Positions 9,078 through 18,881 of a stretch of DNA of 64,000 nucleotides are shown here, one piece after another. Position 1 is the stretch's first letter. Every line of letters starts with the position of its first letter. The notes below the pieces were generated by a model. It saw only the letters and a list, made by a program, of their open reading frames with translations. It did not search any database and had not been told where the DNA came from. The translations under genes were made by a program, and so were the position numbers. Source of the stretch: CAYPTB01 sp964413535 (lineage in GTDB: Bacteria; Planctomycetota; UBA1135; GCA-002686595); NCBI GenBank assembly GCA_964413535.1, contig CAYPTB010000040.1, forward strand, positions 328,727-392,726, written 5' to 3'.

Positions 9078-10730
9078 ATGGACTCTCGGGACTCTCGCGA
9101 TCATCTGCCAGCTCGCACGGAGCGACTCGAACGGCTCGCGGACTTCGAGCCCGAGGTCGTGGTCGTCGGCGGCGGCATCACGGGCGCCGGCATCGCGCTC
9201 GACCTCGCCCTGCGCGGCGTGCGCTTGCTCTTGGTGGAGCGCGGCGACTGGGCGGGCGCGACCTCGAGCGCTTCCTCGCGACTCGTCCACGGCGGGCTGC
9301 GCTACCTCGAGCAGTTCGAGCTCGGCCTCGTGCGCGAATCGTGTCTCGAGCGCGCGCTGCTCCTCGAGAACGCCGCAGGGTTGGTGTGGCCGGAGACCTT
9401 CCTCTTCCCGGTGCACCGAGGCGACCGCGTGGGGCGCGCGAAGCTCGGCCTGGGGCTCGCCCTCTACCAATTGCTCTCCGTCCCGCGCCCCCTGGGCGTG
9501 CCCGGCCTGCTCGGCCCGAGACGCGCCCTGGAGCTCGTCCCGGGGCTCGACGCCGAACGGCTGCGCGGGGGCGGCCACTACCAGGACGGCGCCACCGACG
9601 ATGCGCGGCTCACGCTGGCGGTCGTCGCGAGCGCCGCCCGCGCAGGCGCGCTGGTCCTCTCGCGCTTCGAGCTCCGCGCCCTCGAGGCGGGCGCGAGCGG
9701 TGCGTCGCTCGAGCTGCAGGACGTCCTGCGCGGAACGACGAGCGCGGTGCGGACCCGCGCCGTGGTGCTCGCCGGAGGTCCCTTCACCGAGGCGTTGCGC
9801 GCCCGCGCGGGCCTCTCCGGCACCTGGATCACGCCCACGCGCGGCTCGCACGTCGTCGTGCCGCGCGTGCGACTGCCCACGGACGGTGCGGTGATCTTCC
9901 CCTCGCGCATCGACGGCCGCGTCATGTTCCTGATCCCCTGGCCGCGCTACACGATCCTCGGGACGACGGATCTCGACGCCGATCCCGCGGCGCCCGTGCA
10001 GGCGACGCGCGCCGAGGTCTCCTATCTGCTCGAATCGGCGAACGCGCTCGTGCCGCACGCGGAGCTCACGCCGGCGGACGTCGTCTCCACCTGGGCCGGT
10101 TTGCGCCCGCTGCTCGCGGCCGCGGCGGCTCCGTCGGAACGCTCGCGCGAAGAGCGCATCGAGCGCGAAGGACCCGTCTACACGATCGCGGGCGGGAAGC
10201 TCACCGGCTTTCGCAGCCTGGCCGAGAAGGTCAGCGCGCGGCTGTGCGAGGACCTCGCGCTCGGACGGCGCGGCCGTCGGTCGCCGACGCGAACTCACGC
10301 GTTGTGCGGCGCGCTCGCGGGCACTCCCGCGCGTCCACTGTGGTCGCGGCTCGACGAGGACGGGCTTCCCGAGGGACGCGACCGGCCGCTCGTGCATGCC
10401 TGGAGCAAGCGCTATGCGGCCCACGCCCCGCACGTGCGCGCCGCGTGCGACCGGCTCGAGGGGGGAAACGTCCCGTTGGACGCGGAGACCTTGGTCGGCG
10501 AGGTCGACTGGGCCGTGGGCCGCGAGGATTGTCTCGGGCTCTCCGACTTCCTGTTCCGACGGACCGACCTCGGCTACGGCCCGGCGAAAGTGCTGCGGGC
10601 GGCGCTTCCCCGGGTCGAAGAGCGCATGGCCGAGCTACTGGGATGGCGCGAGGCAGAAAAAAGTCGCCAGCGCAGCGAGTTGGACGCCGATCTCGGGCGG
10701 ATCCACGCCTGGCGGGACGAGCCCCTTTGA
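9078..10730 (+). CDS. glpD: FAD-dependent glycerol-3-phosphate dehydrogenase
   Basis: Oxidises sn-glycerol 3-phosphate to dihydroxyacetone phosphate and passes electrons to quinone at the inner membrane. The N-terminal FAD-binding motif GGGITGAGIA is at residues 31-40, followed by the GlpD hallmark SRLVHGGLRYLEQFE. GTTDLDADP and AGGKLTGFR in the C-terminal half are also family features. At 550 aa it is normal length. Two in-frame ATGs (9051 and 9078) are possible; neither has a well-spaced ribosome site, and I chose the one nearest the conserved region. Neighbouring fadE also feeds the quinone pool. No glpF or glpK is nearby. Confidence 0.9.
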   Translation: MDSRDSRDHLPARTERLERLADFEPEVVVVGGGITGAGIALDLALRGVRLLLVERGDWAGATSSASSRLVHGGLRYLEQFELGLVRESCLERALLLENAAGLVWPETFLFPVHRGDRVGRAKLGLGLALYQLLSVPRPLGVPGLLGPRRALELVPGLDAERLRGGGHYQDGATDDARLTLAVVASAARAGALVLSRFELRALEAGASGASLELQDVLRGTTSAVRTRAVVLAGGPFTEALRARAGLSGTWITPTRGSHVVVPRVRLPTDGAVIFPSRIDGRVMFLIPWPRYTILGTTDLDADPAAPVQATRAEVSYLLESANALVPHAELTPADVVSTWAGLRPLLAAAAAPSERSREERIEREGPVYTIAGGKLTGFRSLAEKVSARLCEDLALGRRGRRSPTRTHALCGALAGTPARPLWSRLDEDGLPEGRDRPLVHAWSKRYAAHAPHVRAACDRLEGGNVPLDAETLVGEVDWAVGREDCLGLSDFLFRRTDLGYGPAKVLRAALPRVEERMAELLGWREAEKSRQRSELDADLGRIHAWRDEPL

Positions 10731-10858
10731 GCTACCGGTTCTTTTCCGCCCAAGGCGCCTGCCCGCGCCTGCCGAAATCCCCTTGCCTCTCCCGCCGGGT
10801 CGACCATCGGCTCTCCGTACACTGAATCGATCGCGGTCGAGATCGCCCCACCGAAGTC

Positions 10859-13276
10859 ATGATCCTCCTCTTCCTCATGGTCGCCCTGGCGGGCGCCTTC
10901 CTCTATTTCGGCCGCCCGCTGTGGGCGTGGATCGCACCGCTCGCCCTCGCGCTCGGGTGGTGGTGGTTCGGCGGCGCGAATCCGACGGGGTTCGCGATCG
11001 TCGCGAGCTTGGCCGGGCTCGTCGTCCTCGTCGCGAGCTTTCCGCCGCTGCGGCGCGCGCTCGTCACGCAGAGGCTCATGCCCGTCCTGGCCGAGATCCT
11101 GCCGCGCATGAGCGAGACGGAGCGCATCGCGCTCGAGGCGGGCAGCGTCTGGTGGGACGCCGACCTGTTCTCGGGCGCACCGGATTGGAAGAAGCTGCTC
11201 GCGATCCAATCGAAGGGGCTCAGCGAACGCGAGCGCGATTTCCTCGCCGGACCCGTGGAGCAGGTGTGCGGGATGGTCTCCGACCACGAGCTCGCACAGG
11301 CGGGCGATCTCTCCGACGAGGTCTGGGACTTCCTGCGTCGCAATGGCTTCTTCGGGATGATCGTCCCGGAGAAGTACGGCGGGCTCGGCTTCTCGGCGCT
11401 CGCCCACTCGGCGGTCGTGACGAAGCTCGCGAGCCGCTCGATCGGGCTCTCGGTGACCGTGATGGTCCCGAACTCCCTGGGGCCGGCCGAGCTGATCCTC
11501 CACTACGGCACGGACGAGCAGAAGAACCACTACCTGCCGCGCCTCGCGCGCGGCGAACTCATTCCGTGCTTCGCCCTCACCGAGCCGACCGCCGGCAGCG
11601 ATGCGGGATCGATCAAGAGCTCCGGCGTCGTCTGCCGCGGTCAGTGGGAAGGGAAGGACGTGCTCGGGCTGCAGCTCGACTGGGACAAGCGCTACATCAC
11701 GCTGGCGCCCGTCGCGAGCCTCATCGGTCTCGCGTTCCAGATGAAGGATCCCGAGCACCTGCTCGGCGAGAAGGACGACGTCGGGATCACGTGCGCGCTC
11801 GTTCCGACCAACCTGCGCGGCATCGAGATCGGGAAGCGCCACGACCCGCTCGGCGTGCCGTTCCACAACGGCCCCACGAAGGGCGTGGGCGTCTTCGTCC
11901 CGCTCGAGAACATCATCGGCGGGCCGGAACTGGCCGGCCACGGCTGGAAGATGCTCATGCAGACGCTCGCGGCCGGACGGGGCATCTCGCTGCCGTCGAT
12001 GTCGGTCGGAGCCGCGCAGCTCGCGACGCGCACGGTGGGCGCCTACGCGACGATCCGCGAGCAGTTCGGAGTGCCGATCGGCAAGTTCGAGGGCATCGAG
12101 GAGGCGCTGGCGCGGATCGGCGGGCTCACCTACGCAATGGACTCCGCGCGCTTGATGACGCTCAGCGGCATCGACCTGGGCGAAAAGCCCTCGGTCCTCA
12201 CGGCCGTGATGAAGTGCTACCTGACCGACGGCATGCGCACGGTGATCAACGATGCGATGGACATCGTCGCCGGCGCGGGCATCTCGCGCGGGCCGCGCAA
12301 CATCATCGCGGGCGCCTACACGGCGCTGCCCATCGCGATCACCGTCGAGGGCGCGAACATCCTCACGCGTTCGATGATCATCTTCGGCCAGGGTGCCATC
12401 CGCTGCCACCCGCACGCGCAGCAGGAGATCCGCGCCGTCGACGAGCGCAACCTGGCCAAGTTCGACGAGCACTTCTTCGGGCACGTCGGATTCGTCTTCA
12501 CGAATGCCGCGCGCGCGCTGTGGCTCGGCCTCACGGGCTCCCTGCTCGCGTCGAAGCCGACCTCCGGTCCGGCCGGAGCCTTGTTCCGCGACTTCACACG
12601 CATGAGCGCGGCGTTCGCATTCCTCGCGGACATCTGCATGGGCACGCTGGGCGGCTCGCTCAAGTTCAAGGAGAAGATCACGGGGCGGCTCGCGGACGCC
12701 TTCGCGTGGCTCTACATCGGTTCCGCCGCCCTGAAGCACTTCGTCGAGGAGGGCCAGCAGGAGCGCGACTTGCCGTACGCGCGCTGGGCCGCGCAGCACG
12801 CGCTGTACGAGATCCAAGAGGCGCTGCTCGGCGTCCTGCGCAACCTCCCTCTGCCGTGGCTGGGCATGGTGGTGCGTCCGATCCTCTTCCCGTTCGGCGC
12901 GCGTTTCTCGCCGCCGTCGGACCGCTTGGGAGCCCAGGTCGCGCGCTCGCTCTTGGAGAGCGGCGAAGCCCGGCTGCACCTCACGCGCGACATCTACCTG
13001 CCGCCGCCGTCCGAAGCCGGACTGGGCCGCATGGAGGAGGCGCTCGAGAAGGTCGTGCGCGCCGACGCCGTGAAGAAGCGCGTCCGCGAAGCCGTCAAGG
13101 CCAAGACGCTCGACAAGAAGCCCGCGCACACCCTGAACGAGCGCGCGCTCGCCGCCGGCATCGTCTCCGACGCCGAGCTCGTGCTGCTCGCCGACGCGGA
13201 CGCCGCGCGGGCGGACGTGATCGCGGTCGACGCCTTCGAGAGCGTGCGCCACATGGAGCAGAGCCGTTCGAATTGA
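10859..13276 (+). CDS. fadE: long acyl-CoA dehydrogenase, FadE type
   Basis: Catalyses the first oxidation step of fatty-acid beta-oxidation. The 805-aa length and order match E. coli FadE: two hydrophobic segments in the first ~60 residues, the acyl-CoA dehydrogenase N, middle and C domains, then a long C-terminal extension of the DUF1974 kind. The flavin/substrate segment CFALTEPTAGSDA sits near residue 240. GRGISLPSMSVGAAQLATRT and EGANILTRSMIIFGQGA are characteristic of this subfamily. The final ~60 residues are helical and charged. It is 128 nt downstream of glpD and ends with a 76-nt gap before a convergent membrane-protein gene. The membrane anchor suggests direct electron transfer to ETF or quinone at the inner membrane. 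Confidence 0.92.
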   Translation: MILLFLMVALAGAFLYFGRPLWAWIAPLALALGWWWFGGANPTGFAIVASLAGLVVLVASFPPLRRALVTQRLMPVLAEILPRMSETERIALEAGSVWWDADLFSGAPDWKKLLAIQSKGLSERERDFLAGPVEQVCGMVSDHELAQAGDLSDEVWDFLRRNGFFGMIVPEKYGGLGFSALAHSAVVTKLASRSIGLSVTVMVPNSLGPAELILHYGTDEQKNHYLPRLARGELIPCFALTEPTAGSDAGSIKSSGVVCRGQWEGKDVLGLQLDWDKRYITLAPVASLIGLAFQMKDPEHLLGEKDDVGITCALVPTNLRGIEIGKRHDPLGVPFHNGPTKGVGVFVPLENIIGGPELAGHGWKMLMQTLAAGRGISLPSMSVGAAQLATRTVGAYATIREQFGVPIGKFEGIEEALARIGGLTYAMDSARLMTLSGIDLGEKPSVLTAVMKCYLTDGMRTVINDAMDIVAGAGISRGPRNIIAGAYTALPIAITVEGANILTRSMIIFGQGAIRCHPHAQQEIRAVDERNLAKFDEHFFGHVGFVFTNAARALWLGLTGSLLASKPTSGPAGALFRDFTRMSAAFAFLADICMGTLGGSLKFKEKITGRLADAFAWLYIGSAALKHFVEEGQQERDLPYARWAAQHALYEIQEALLGVLRNLPLPWLGMVVRPILFPFGARFSPPSDRLGAQVARSLLESGEARLHLTRDIYLPPPSEAGLGRMEEALEKVVRADAVKKRVREAVKAKTLDKKPAHTLNERALAAGIVSDAELVLLADADAARADVIAVDAFESVRHMEQSRSN

Positions 13277-13352
13277 CGGCCGTCCTCCGTCAGGAAGATG
13301 TCGCCGCCCCGATCGGCTCCGAGCGCGGCCGTGTCCCCGGAGCTCGGGACCG

Positions 13353-14246
13353 TCAATAGAAGGATTCCGACGCCTCCGGTGCGTTCGCGAGCGCGAAGGC
13401 GAGTCCCAGAGCGGCCGTCAGGAGAGCGGCTCCGATCGCCACGGCGGCAGCGCTCAGCGGGCCGAGACGCCGCACCGGCCCCCACTCACCGAGCCAGGCC
13501 GCGAGCGGCGCGAGCCCGAACGACACGGCGCTCACCGTCGGGAAGTCGGTCGTGAGGAAGGAGCCGCCGATGCTGTGGCAGCCGTGCACGACCGCGATGA
13601 CCGCGCTCGCACCGCTCGTGAGCTCGAGGGCCGGCGCGCGCAGCGCGACGACGGCGCTCGCCCCGAGGCAGCCGGCGAGGGACGCGGCGAACAGCGCGAA
13701 GGTGGCGTTGCCGGAGGCGAGCAGGGCGACGCTCTGGGCCGAGGTCACGGCGAGGAGCGCGAGCGGCAGAACGGGTCCCGAGCGACGCCGCGCGAGCGCG
13801 TCGAGTCCGCTCCACGAGACGAGCAAGCCGAAGCCGAGCCCCACCACCGCCAATACCGCGAGGCCGATCTCCCAACGCGCGAGGAAGTTCTGGAGCAGCC
13901 ACCAGGGAATCGCCAGGGTCACGACCGCTCGCACGAGCGGGCGCAGCGCGCGGGGAACGCGCTCGAACGCCTCGAGCGCGCCCACGATGGCTGCGCCGAG
14001 CGCGACGTACACGATCCGTTCCTTGAACTCGCGCGGTGCGAAGGAGAGCTCGAAGTGACCCTGCTGGTGCCCCACCGCGTAGCCCGCCGCGAACGCGAGC
14101 GCGCCGAGCGCGCGGGCGAGACGCGTCGCGGACGAGGCCGTCGCGCCCGAGCGCGGCGAGCGACGCGGCAACCAAGCGAGTGCCAGCAGGACGCCGACGA
14201 CGATCGCCGCGGGCAACACGGACCAGGTGCCGAGCCGGATCTCCAC
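13353..14246 (-). CDS. hypothetical polytopic membrane protein
   Basis: A 297-aa protein of unrecognised family. It is almost entirely hydrophobic, with about eight to nine predicted helices separated by short Arg-rich loops. A His-containing segment (VGHQQGHFE) lies near residue 60 and a second (VVHGCHSIGGSF) near residue 225. The C-terminus ends ANAPEASESFY. It converges with fadE and sits upstream of the yceI gene on the same strand with a 100-nt gap. The codon bias matches its neighbours, which supports a real gene rather than a shadow; the opposing frame in the same region is Arg-rich and non-hydrophobic. No function can be assigned. Confidence 0.7.
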   Translation of the reverse strand: MEIRLGTWSVLPAAIVVGVLLALAWLPRRSPRSGATASSATRLARALGALAFAAGYAVGHQQGHFELSFAPREFKERIVYVALGAAIVGALEAFERVPRALRPLVRAVVTLAIPWWLLQNFLARWEIGLAVLAVVGLGFGLLVSWSGLDALARRRSGPVLPLALLAVTSAQSVALLASGNATFALFAASLAGCLGASAVVALRAPALELTSGASAVIAVVHGCHSIGGSFLTTDFPTVSAVSFGLAPLAAWLGEWGPVRRLGPLSAAAVAIGAALLTAALGLAFALANAPEASESFY

Positions 14247-14346
14247 GAGCGCTAGCCCCGCGGCGCCAGATGGAATCGGAGCGGTGATCGGAGCGGGGAT
14301 CGGCGCGCGCGCGGACTCCGGCGCGTGTCGATCGATCGTTCCCGCG

Positions 14347-14961
14347 TCATTCGCGTGCCTTGCACTCGAGGGCGACCACGACCTCGATCTCGCGCCCGAG
14401 CACCGTCTCCGGCATCTGATCGACGTAGTTCAAGCCGAACTCCGCCGCGTCGAAGGTGAAACGAGCCTCGAAGCCGACGAGCTTCCCGTGCTCGCCTGCG
14501 GCCTCTCCGATCTTGACCGCCTTGGCCGTGACGGGACGCTCGGTGCCGCGCAGCTCGAGGTTGCCCTGGATCGTGAGCTCGTCGCCCTTGCCCTCGACCT
14601 TCGTGCTCTCGAACACGATGGTCGGAAACTCGCTCGCGTTGAAGAAGTCCGTGCTGCGCAGGTGCGCGTCGCGCTTCTCGTTGCGCGAGTCGACGCTCTT
14701 CGCATCGATCTCGATCCGGATCGACGAGGCCGACGGATCCTTCGCGTCGTAGACGAGTTCCCCCCCGATCGAGCCGAAGCTGCCGTAGAAGTTGCTGACC
14801 CCCATGTGCCGCACCTTGTAGAGGATCGAGGAGTGGACGCCGTCGACGGCGTAGGTCGTCGCGGCGGCGCTCGCGACCGGCTCGGGGCTGGGAGGGGGAG
14901 CCGAGTGGAAGGCGAGGGCAACCGGTGGAATCGCGAGGAGAGTGAGGATGACCGTTTTCAT
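14347..14961 (-). CDS. YceI-family periplasmic protein
   Basis: A 204-aa secreted lipocalin-like protein. The signal peptide is at residues 1-18 (MKTVILTLLAIPPVALAF), followed by a Pro-rich linker. The YceI beta-barrel begins at TYAVDGVHSSILYKVRHMG and contains the typical DFFNASEFPTIVFES, DELTIQGNLELRG and FGLNYVDQMP segments. Family members bind isoprenoids or amphiphiles in the periplasm, and some are induced by alkaline pH or stress. The frame stays open far upstream, but the ATG at 14961 begins a clear signal peptide. It is divergent from the DUF2007 gene across 209 nt. The exact ligand is unknown. Confidence 0.88.
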   Translation of the reverse strand: MKTVILTLLAIPPVALAFHSAPPPSPEPVASAAATTYAVDGVHSSILYKVRHMGVSNFYGSFGSIGGELVYDAKDPSASSIRIEIDAKSVDSRNEKRDAHLRSTDFFNASEFPTIVFESTKVEGKGDELTIQGNLELRGTERPVTAKAVKIGEAAGEHGKLVGFEARFTFDAAEFGLNYVDQMPETVLGREIEVVVALECKARE

Positions 14962-15135
14962 GGTGGTTCCAGTGGGTTCGAGGAGGCGCGACGCGACGCC
15001 GAGCAAGGCGTCCGTCGCAGGGGCGACTAGGATAGCGACCGGGTGCGAGGAGGAACTCGGACCCCGAAGTCCGAGGCGGGAGCCCACGGATCGCGCTCCT
15101 TCGCTCGCCTGCCGGTCGAGCCGTCGCGCAGGTCG

Positions 15136-15152
15136 GGTTCGTGAAACGAACC
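15136..15152. promoter_or_regulatory. 7-bp inverted repeat in the leader of the DUF2007 gene
   Basis: GGTTCGT and ACGAACC are separated by GAA and lie 19-35 nt before the DUF2007 start codon, just upstream of its Shine-Dalgarno. It could be an operator or a leader hairpin. An alternative GTG start (15141) would fall inside it. Confidence 0.3.
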
Positions 15153-15170
15153 ACTCTGGTGGAGACCGAC

Positions 15171-15410
15171 ATGTCCAAGGATGAGAAAGTCGTGGTTCTC
15201 GAAAGCGCCGATCCGATCGAAGTCGATCTCGCCTGCAGCTTGCTGAGGGGCGGGAACATCCCCTTCGAGGTCGAGGGTTCGAATGCCTCGGGCCTGTCCG
15301 TCTTCGCCGGCTCGGCGTTCCGGAGCATGCAGACCGTCTTGGTTCGCGAGCAAGACGGGGAGCGCGCGCTCGCCTTGCTCGAAGAAGCATGGGGCGACCC
15401 GAAGGACTAG
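15171..15410 (+). CDS. DUF2007-type small protein
   Basis: A 79-residue protein starting MSKDEKVVVLESADPIEVDL. The DUF2007 (putative signal-transducing) pattern is visible: a shift between two sources, then LLRGGNIPFEVEGSN, and a C-terminal VREQDGERALALLEE. The start was chosen because GGTGGAG lies 8 nt before the ATG; a GTG 30 nt upstream would add ten residues. Members are often fused or adjacent to other proteins and are thought to act as small regulatory or ligand-binding units, but the role is not established. It stands alone here, divergent from yceI and 204 nt from the following large secreted protein. Confidence 0.8.
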   Translation: MSKDEKVVVLESADPIEVDLACSLLRGGNIPFEVEGSNASGLSVFAGSAFRSMQTVLVREQDGERALALLEEAWGDPKD

Positions 15411-15614
15411 CAGCTTCCACCGCACGGCGCGGCGCGAAGCGGGGAATCCGCGGTCTCGCGCGAGCGAACGTCGCGCGCGAGGGACGTCGCCTCCCGCGTG
15501 GGGACCGCGTGAACGCGGATAGGCGTGAAGCTCGAGCTTCGTCGATCCGCGACGGCGTGCGCTCCCTAGCCTTTGCTCGAGACGGGCGCGTCGCTCGTCC
15601 CGGAGGATGGCGAC

Positions 15615-18600
15615 ATGGTTTCGACGATCGGGCGTTCGCGCGGCCGCGGGGGCAGGTTTTCGGGCGAGGGATCGAGACGAACGAGCGCGGTCCTCGGGAT
15701 CCTCGGGGCAGGGATCGCTTCCGCTCTCGCGATCGTGTGGCTCGACGGGGAGCCCCGCGAAGTCGTGCTCGCCGTGGCAGTGGGAGCCGGCGATCGATCG
15801 ACACCGCCGGCGGCCGAGGATCGCGCTCGCGTTCCCGACATCGAGCGCAATCGCGACGCGCGTACCGAAACGCCCGAGCCGCGCTTCGAGCGCGAGCTTT
15901 CGAGCACGTGCACGTCCGCTGAGCCGGCGGGCGACTGGGCCTTCTCCGGGCGACTCGTCGACGCGAAAGACCGACCCGTCGCGGGCGCGCTCGTCTCCTG
16001 GACGGTGCTGCCCGACGAGCTGGAGCTGTGGCTGCACGAGCGCGTCGGTCTCGTTCGATCGTCGTCCGTCGAGGTGGAAACGGACGCAGACGGCTGGTTC
16101 GCGTTCGAGGATCCGCCGGGGGCGTTCGGCGCGCGCGGATCGGTGGTCTGGGCGACGCACGCTGAGCACACGGCGCTCCCCATCCTGCTCGCGCAGGACG
16201 AAGCGACTTGGAAGACCGCGGAGGAGCACGTCCTCGCGCGCGCCGCGCCGCTGACGGTCACCGTGCTCGACGCCGGCGAGCCGGCTCCCGGCGCCGTCGT
16301 GCGGTTGCGCGGGCTCGCGGTCGACGGCGTCCCGCGCTTTGCGGCGTGGATGCTCGTGCGCGACGTCGCGACGGACGAGACCGGTCGCGCCGCGCTCTTC
16401 CCCGTCGCGGGCGAAGTGGCGCTCGCAGCCGAAGCACGCGGTCGACGGAGCGCGCCTTGGCAGGGACGCGCGGGCGGAGACCTCGCGCTCGCCCTGCGAG
16501 GCTCCTTCCGCTTGAGCGGTTCGATCGACCGCGCGCTCGGCATCGAGTATCCGAACGTCGGCAAGCTGTGGGTGGTCGTTTCGGCAGAGGTCGACGGACA
16601 GAGGCTGGAGGTGGCGCGCATCGACGCGCGCGCGGACGGCTTCGGGCCCGTGGAGCTGCCGACCTTCCCTGCCGACCCGTGGCTCGTTCGGCTGGACGGC
16701 GAGGGCATCGTCATCGAAGAGCGCGTGCTCGAGCCGCCCGCGCCCGGCGGCGAAGCGTTCGTCGACTTCGAGATCCGCCCCGGCAACTTGCTCTGGCTCT
16801 TCGTCAGTGATCCGGACGGGGAGCCCGTGCCCGACTCCGTCGCGACGTTGCGCTGGAGCGATGGCGAGCGCGAGATCGTGAAGGAGATGTGGCCGCGCGC
16901 CGACGGCTACCTGCCGATCGCGTGCCTTCCCGAGGGAGAGCTCGCGCCGGTGGTGACGGCGCCGGGCTACGCAGCCGTCTCCCTGGCTCCCATCGTCGTG
17001 CCCGAGGCGGATCCGCGCACGTGGGTCGTGACCCTCTGGCGCTCGGCGCGTCTCCAAGGCGTGTGTCTCAGCGATGGCGAGCCGCTCGGCGGCGCCCGAA
17101 TCGTGGCGTGGCCCGCGCACGACACGGACGCGACCGTTCGCGCGACGGCCCACTCGGACGGTTCCTTCGAGCTGGATGCCCCGCTCGGAAGGACGACCGT
17201 CGTGGCGTTCGCCGAGGGCATCGGGACGAGCGAGCCCGTTCCCGTCGACGTGCGGTCCGACACGCTCGCCAACGTCGTCGTCGAGCTCACCGGCAACGCG
17301 TCGGCGAGTGGGGTCGTCGTCGACGAGGCGACGCGCGAGCCCCTAGCGGGTGCGCTCGTCCAACAGTTCTTGAGCGGCGACGACGCGCCCTTCGAGCCGC
17401 TCGGCGCGCCTGTCTCCACACGCGCCGACGGGACCTTCACGATCGAGGGACTGCGCCTCGGGCGGGTGTGTTTGCGCGTCGAGCTCGCGGGGCGCTCACC
17501 GAGCACGCTGCACGTCGGCTGCGAGCGCGGCGAGGAGGCGGACCTCGGCGTGATCGCCCTCGCACCCGAGGGCGAGGTCACCGTGCGCTTGCTGCACGGC
17601 GGTGATCTCGACCCGGCGGCGCTGAGCCTGTGGACCTTCGGCCCCGTCGTCTATCCGGTCGTGCGCTTCGACGGCGAAGGCGTGGCGCGCCTCGCTCCGG
17701 CGTGCGCGGGACGCCACGACTTCAGCATTCAATTCGACGAGGGTTCGAGCGTGAGCACGGTCGCGGAGCTCGGCGCGGAGCGCGATTGGAGCGTCTCGAT
17801 CGACCTCACGACCCCAAATCGGGTGAGCCTGCGCGTCGTCAGCGATGCGCCGCTGTCCTCGGGCACCGCGGTTCACCTGCTCGCGTCCGCGGGCGGGCGC
17901 TGGCTGGGCATGGCGGAGCCGCTCGACTCGAGCGGCTCGGTCGTCTTCGAGCACGTGCCCGTGGGAAAGGTCGAGCTGAAGGTCGTCGGAACGGCGAAGG
18001 AGCAGTTCGCAGTGCTCGCGCGCGACACGTTCGAAGTCGGCCTGGGCGAGCACCGCTTCGAACTCGTCCTGGGAGCCGGTGACCGCTGGGTCCGCGTCGT
18101 CGACGGCGCGGGCGATCCGCTCTCCGGCGTCGGCGTGTGGGCCTTCCTCGCGGGCGGGAACGGCTGGTGCGAGGCGGACGAAGCGACGGATCGCGATGGC
18201 CGCTGCCGCCTGCCGGGCGTGGGCGAGCAGCGCATGAAGCTCTACCTGTCGCACGCGACGCACGGCCACCGGCTGGGCTTCGACGTGCCTGCGCTGGTCG
18301 GCGAGGAGGCGCTCGAGGTCGAGCTCGTCGCGGACGCGGCCCTGCGCTTTCGCGTCACGGACGAACGCGGAGGCGTGCCGGGCTTGAAGCCGAAGCTCTG
18401 GTCCCACGACGAGCTCTTCGAGATCGCGGGCGCGTACACGGACGCGGAGGGTCGCATCGCCTGGGAGAACCTCGCTCCGGGCGACTACGTGCTCGGCGTC
18501 GAGCACGCGGACTTCTGGCCCGTGCGCTGGCCGGCGCACGCGTCGGCGGAGCCCTTCGAGATCGGCGTGTCGACGCGCCGGCTGACGACGCTCGAGATCC

Positions 18601-18866
18601 GCGCGACGAAGGGCGGCCTCCCTTTCCAAGGCCAGGTCGGCCTGCGCTACCGCGACAGCGACTCGGACGTGGCGGAATTCGTCCGACACGGCCGGATCGA
18701 TTCGAGCACCGGATCGCTGACGACGGACGCCCGCGGCGAACTCGTTCTCGAGCGCGCCCCGGAAGGCGGCTACGCCTGGACGGTCGCGACCGAGGACGGC
18801 GCGTGGACCGGCTCGATCCTCCACCTGTGGAGCGAGGAAGAGGTGGTGCGCATCGACCTTCCGTGA
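15615..18866 (+). CDS. large exported protein of repeated carboxypeptidase-regulatory-like domains
   Basis: A 1083-aa protein with a single N-terminal signal-anchor (about residues 24-43) after an Arg-rich cytoplasmic tail. The rest is a string of ~90-residue beta-sandwich modules of the carboxypeptidase-regulatory-like/Ig-like kind. Each carries a theme such as GRLVDAKDRPVAGALVSW, VVVDEATREPLAGALVQ, VRVVDGAGDPLSGVGVW or FRVTDERGGVPGLKPKLW, followed by an ADGTF/TDAEGRIAW turn. No catalytic motif is visible. The start ATG has GGAGG 8 nt upstream. Such proteins are frequent in planctomycetes and are presumed to act in adhesion or cell-surface architecture; that is inference. It converges with the DUF1326 gene 15 nt away. 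Confidence 0.85.
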   Translation: MVSTIGRSRGRGGRFSGEGSRRTSAVLGILGAGIASALAIVWLDGEPREVVLAVAVGAGDRSTPPAAEDRARVPDIERNRDARTETPEPRFERELSSTCTSAEPAGDWAFSGRLVDAKDRPVAGALVSWTVLPDELELWLHERVGLVRSSSVEVETDADGWFAFEDPPGAFGARGSVVWATHAEHTALPILLAQDEATWKTAEEHVLARAAPLTVTVLDAGEPAPGAVVRLRGLAVDGVPRFAAWMLVRDVATDETGRAALFPVAGEVALAAEARGRRSAPWQGRAGGDLALALRGSFRLSGSIDRALGIEYPNVGKLWVVVSAEVDGQRLEVARIDARADGFGPVELPTFPADPWLVRLDGEGIVIEERVLEPPAPGGEAFVDFEIRPGNLLWLFVSDPDGEPVPDSVATLRWSDGEREIVKEMWPRADGYLPIACLPEGELAPVVTAPGYAAVSLAPIVVPEADPRTWVVTLWRSARLQGVCLSDGEPLGGARIVAWPAHDTDATVRATAHSDGSFELDAPLGRTTVVAFAEGIGTSEPVPVDVRSDTLANVVVELTGNASASGVVVDEATREPLAGALVQQFLSGDDAPFEPLGAPVSTRADGTFTIEGLRLGRVCLRVELAGRSPSTLHVGCERGEEADLGVIALAPEGEVTVRLLHGGDLDPAALSLWTFGPVVYPVVRFDGEGVARLAPACAGRHDFSIQFDEGSSVSTVAELGAERDWSVSIDLTTPNRVSLRVVSDAPLSSGTAVHLLASAGGRWLGMAEPLDSSGSVVFEHVPVGKVELKVVGTAKEQFAVLARDTFEVGLGEHRFELVLGAGDRWVRVVDGAGDPLSGVGVWAFLAGGNGWCEADEATDRDGRCRLPGVGEQRMKLYLSHATHGHRLGFDVPALVGEEALEVELVADAALRFRVTDERGGVPGLKPKLWSHDELFEIAGAYTDAEGRIAWENLAPGDYVLGVEHADFWPVRWPAHASAEPFEIGVSTRRLTTLEIRATKGGLPFQGQVGLRYRDSDSDVAEFVRHGRIDSSTGSLTTDARGELVLERAPEGGYAWTVATEDGAWTGSILHLWSEEEVVRIDLP

Positions 18867-18881
18867 GGGTACGCCGCGGAA

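Noticed and set aside
10574..13252. 892-codon minus-strand frame opposite fadE
   Set aside because: Low-complexity Arg/Asp/Glu-rich translation without recognisable domains.
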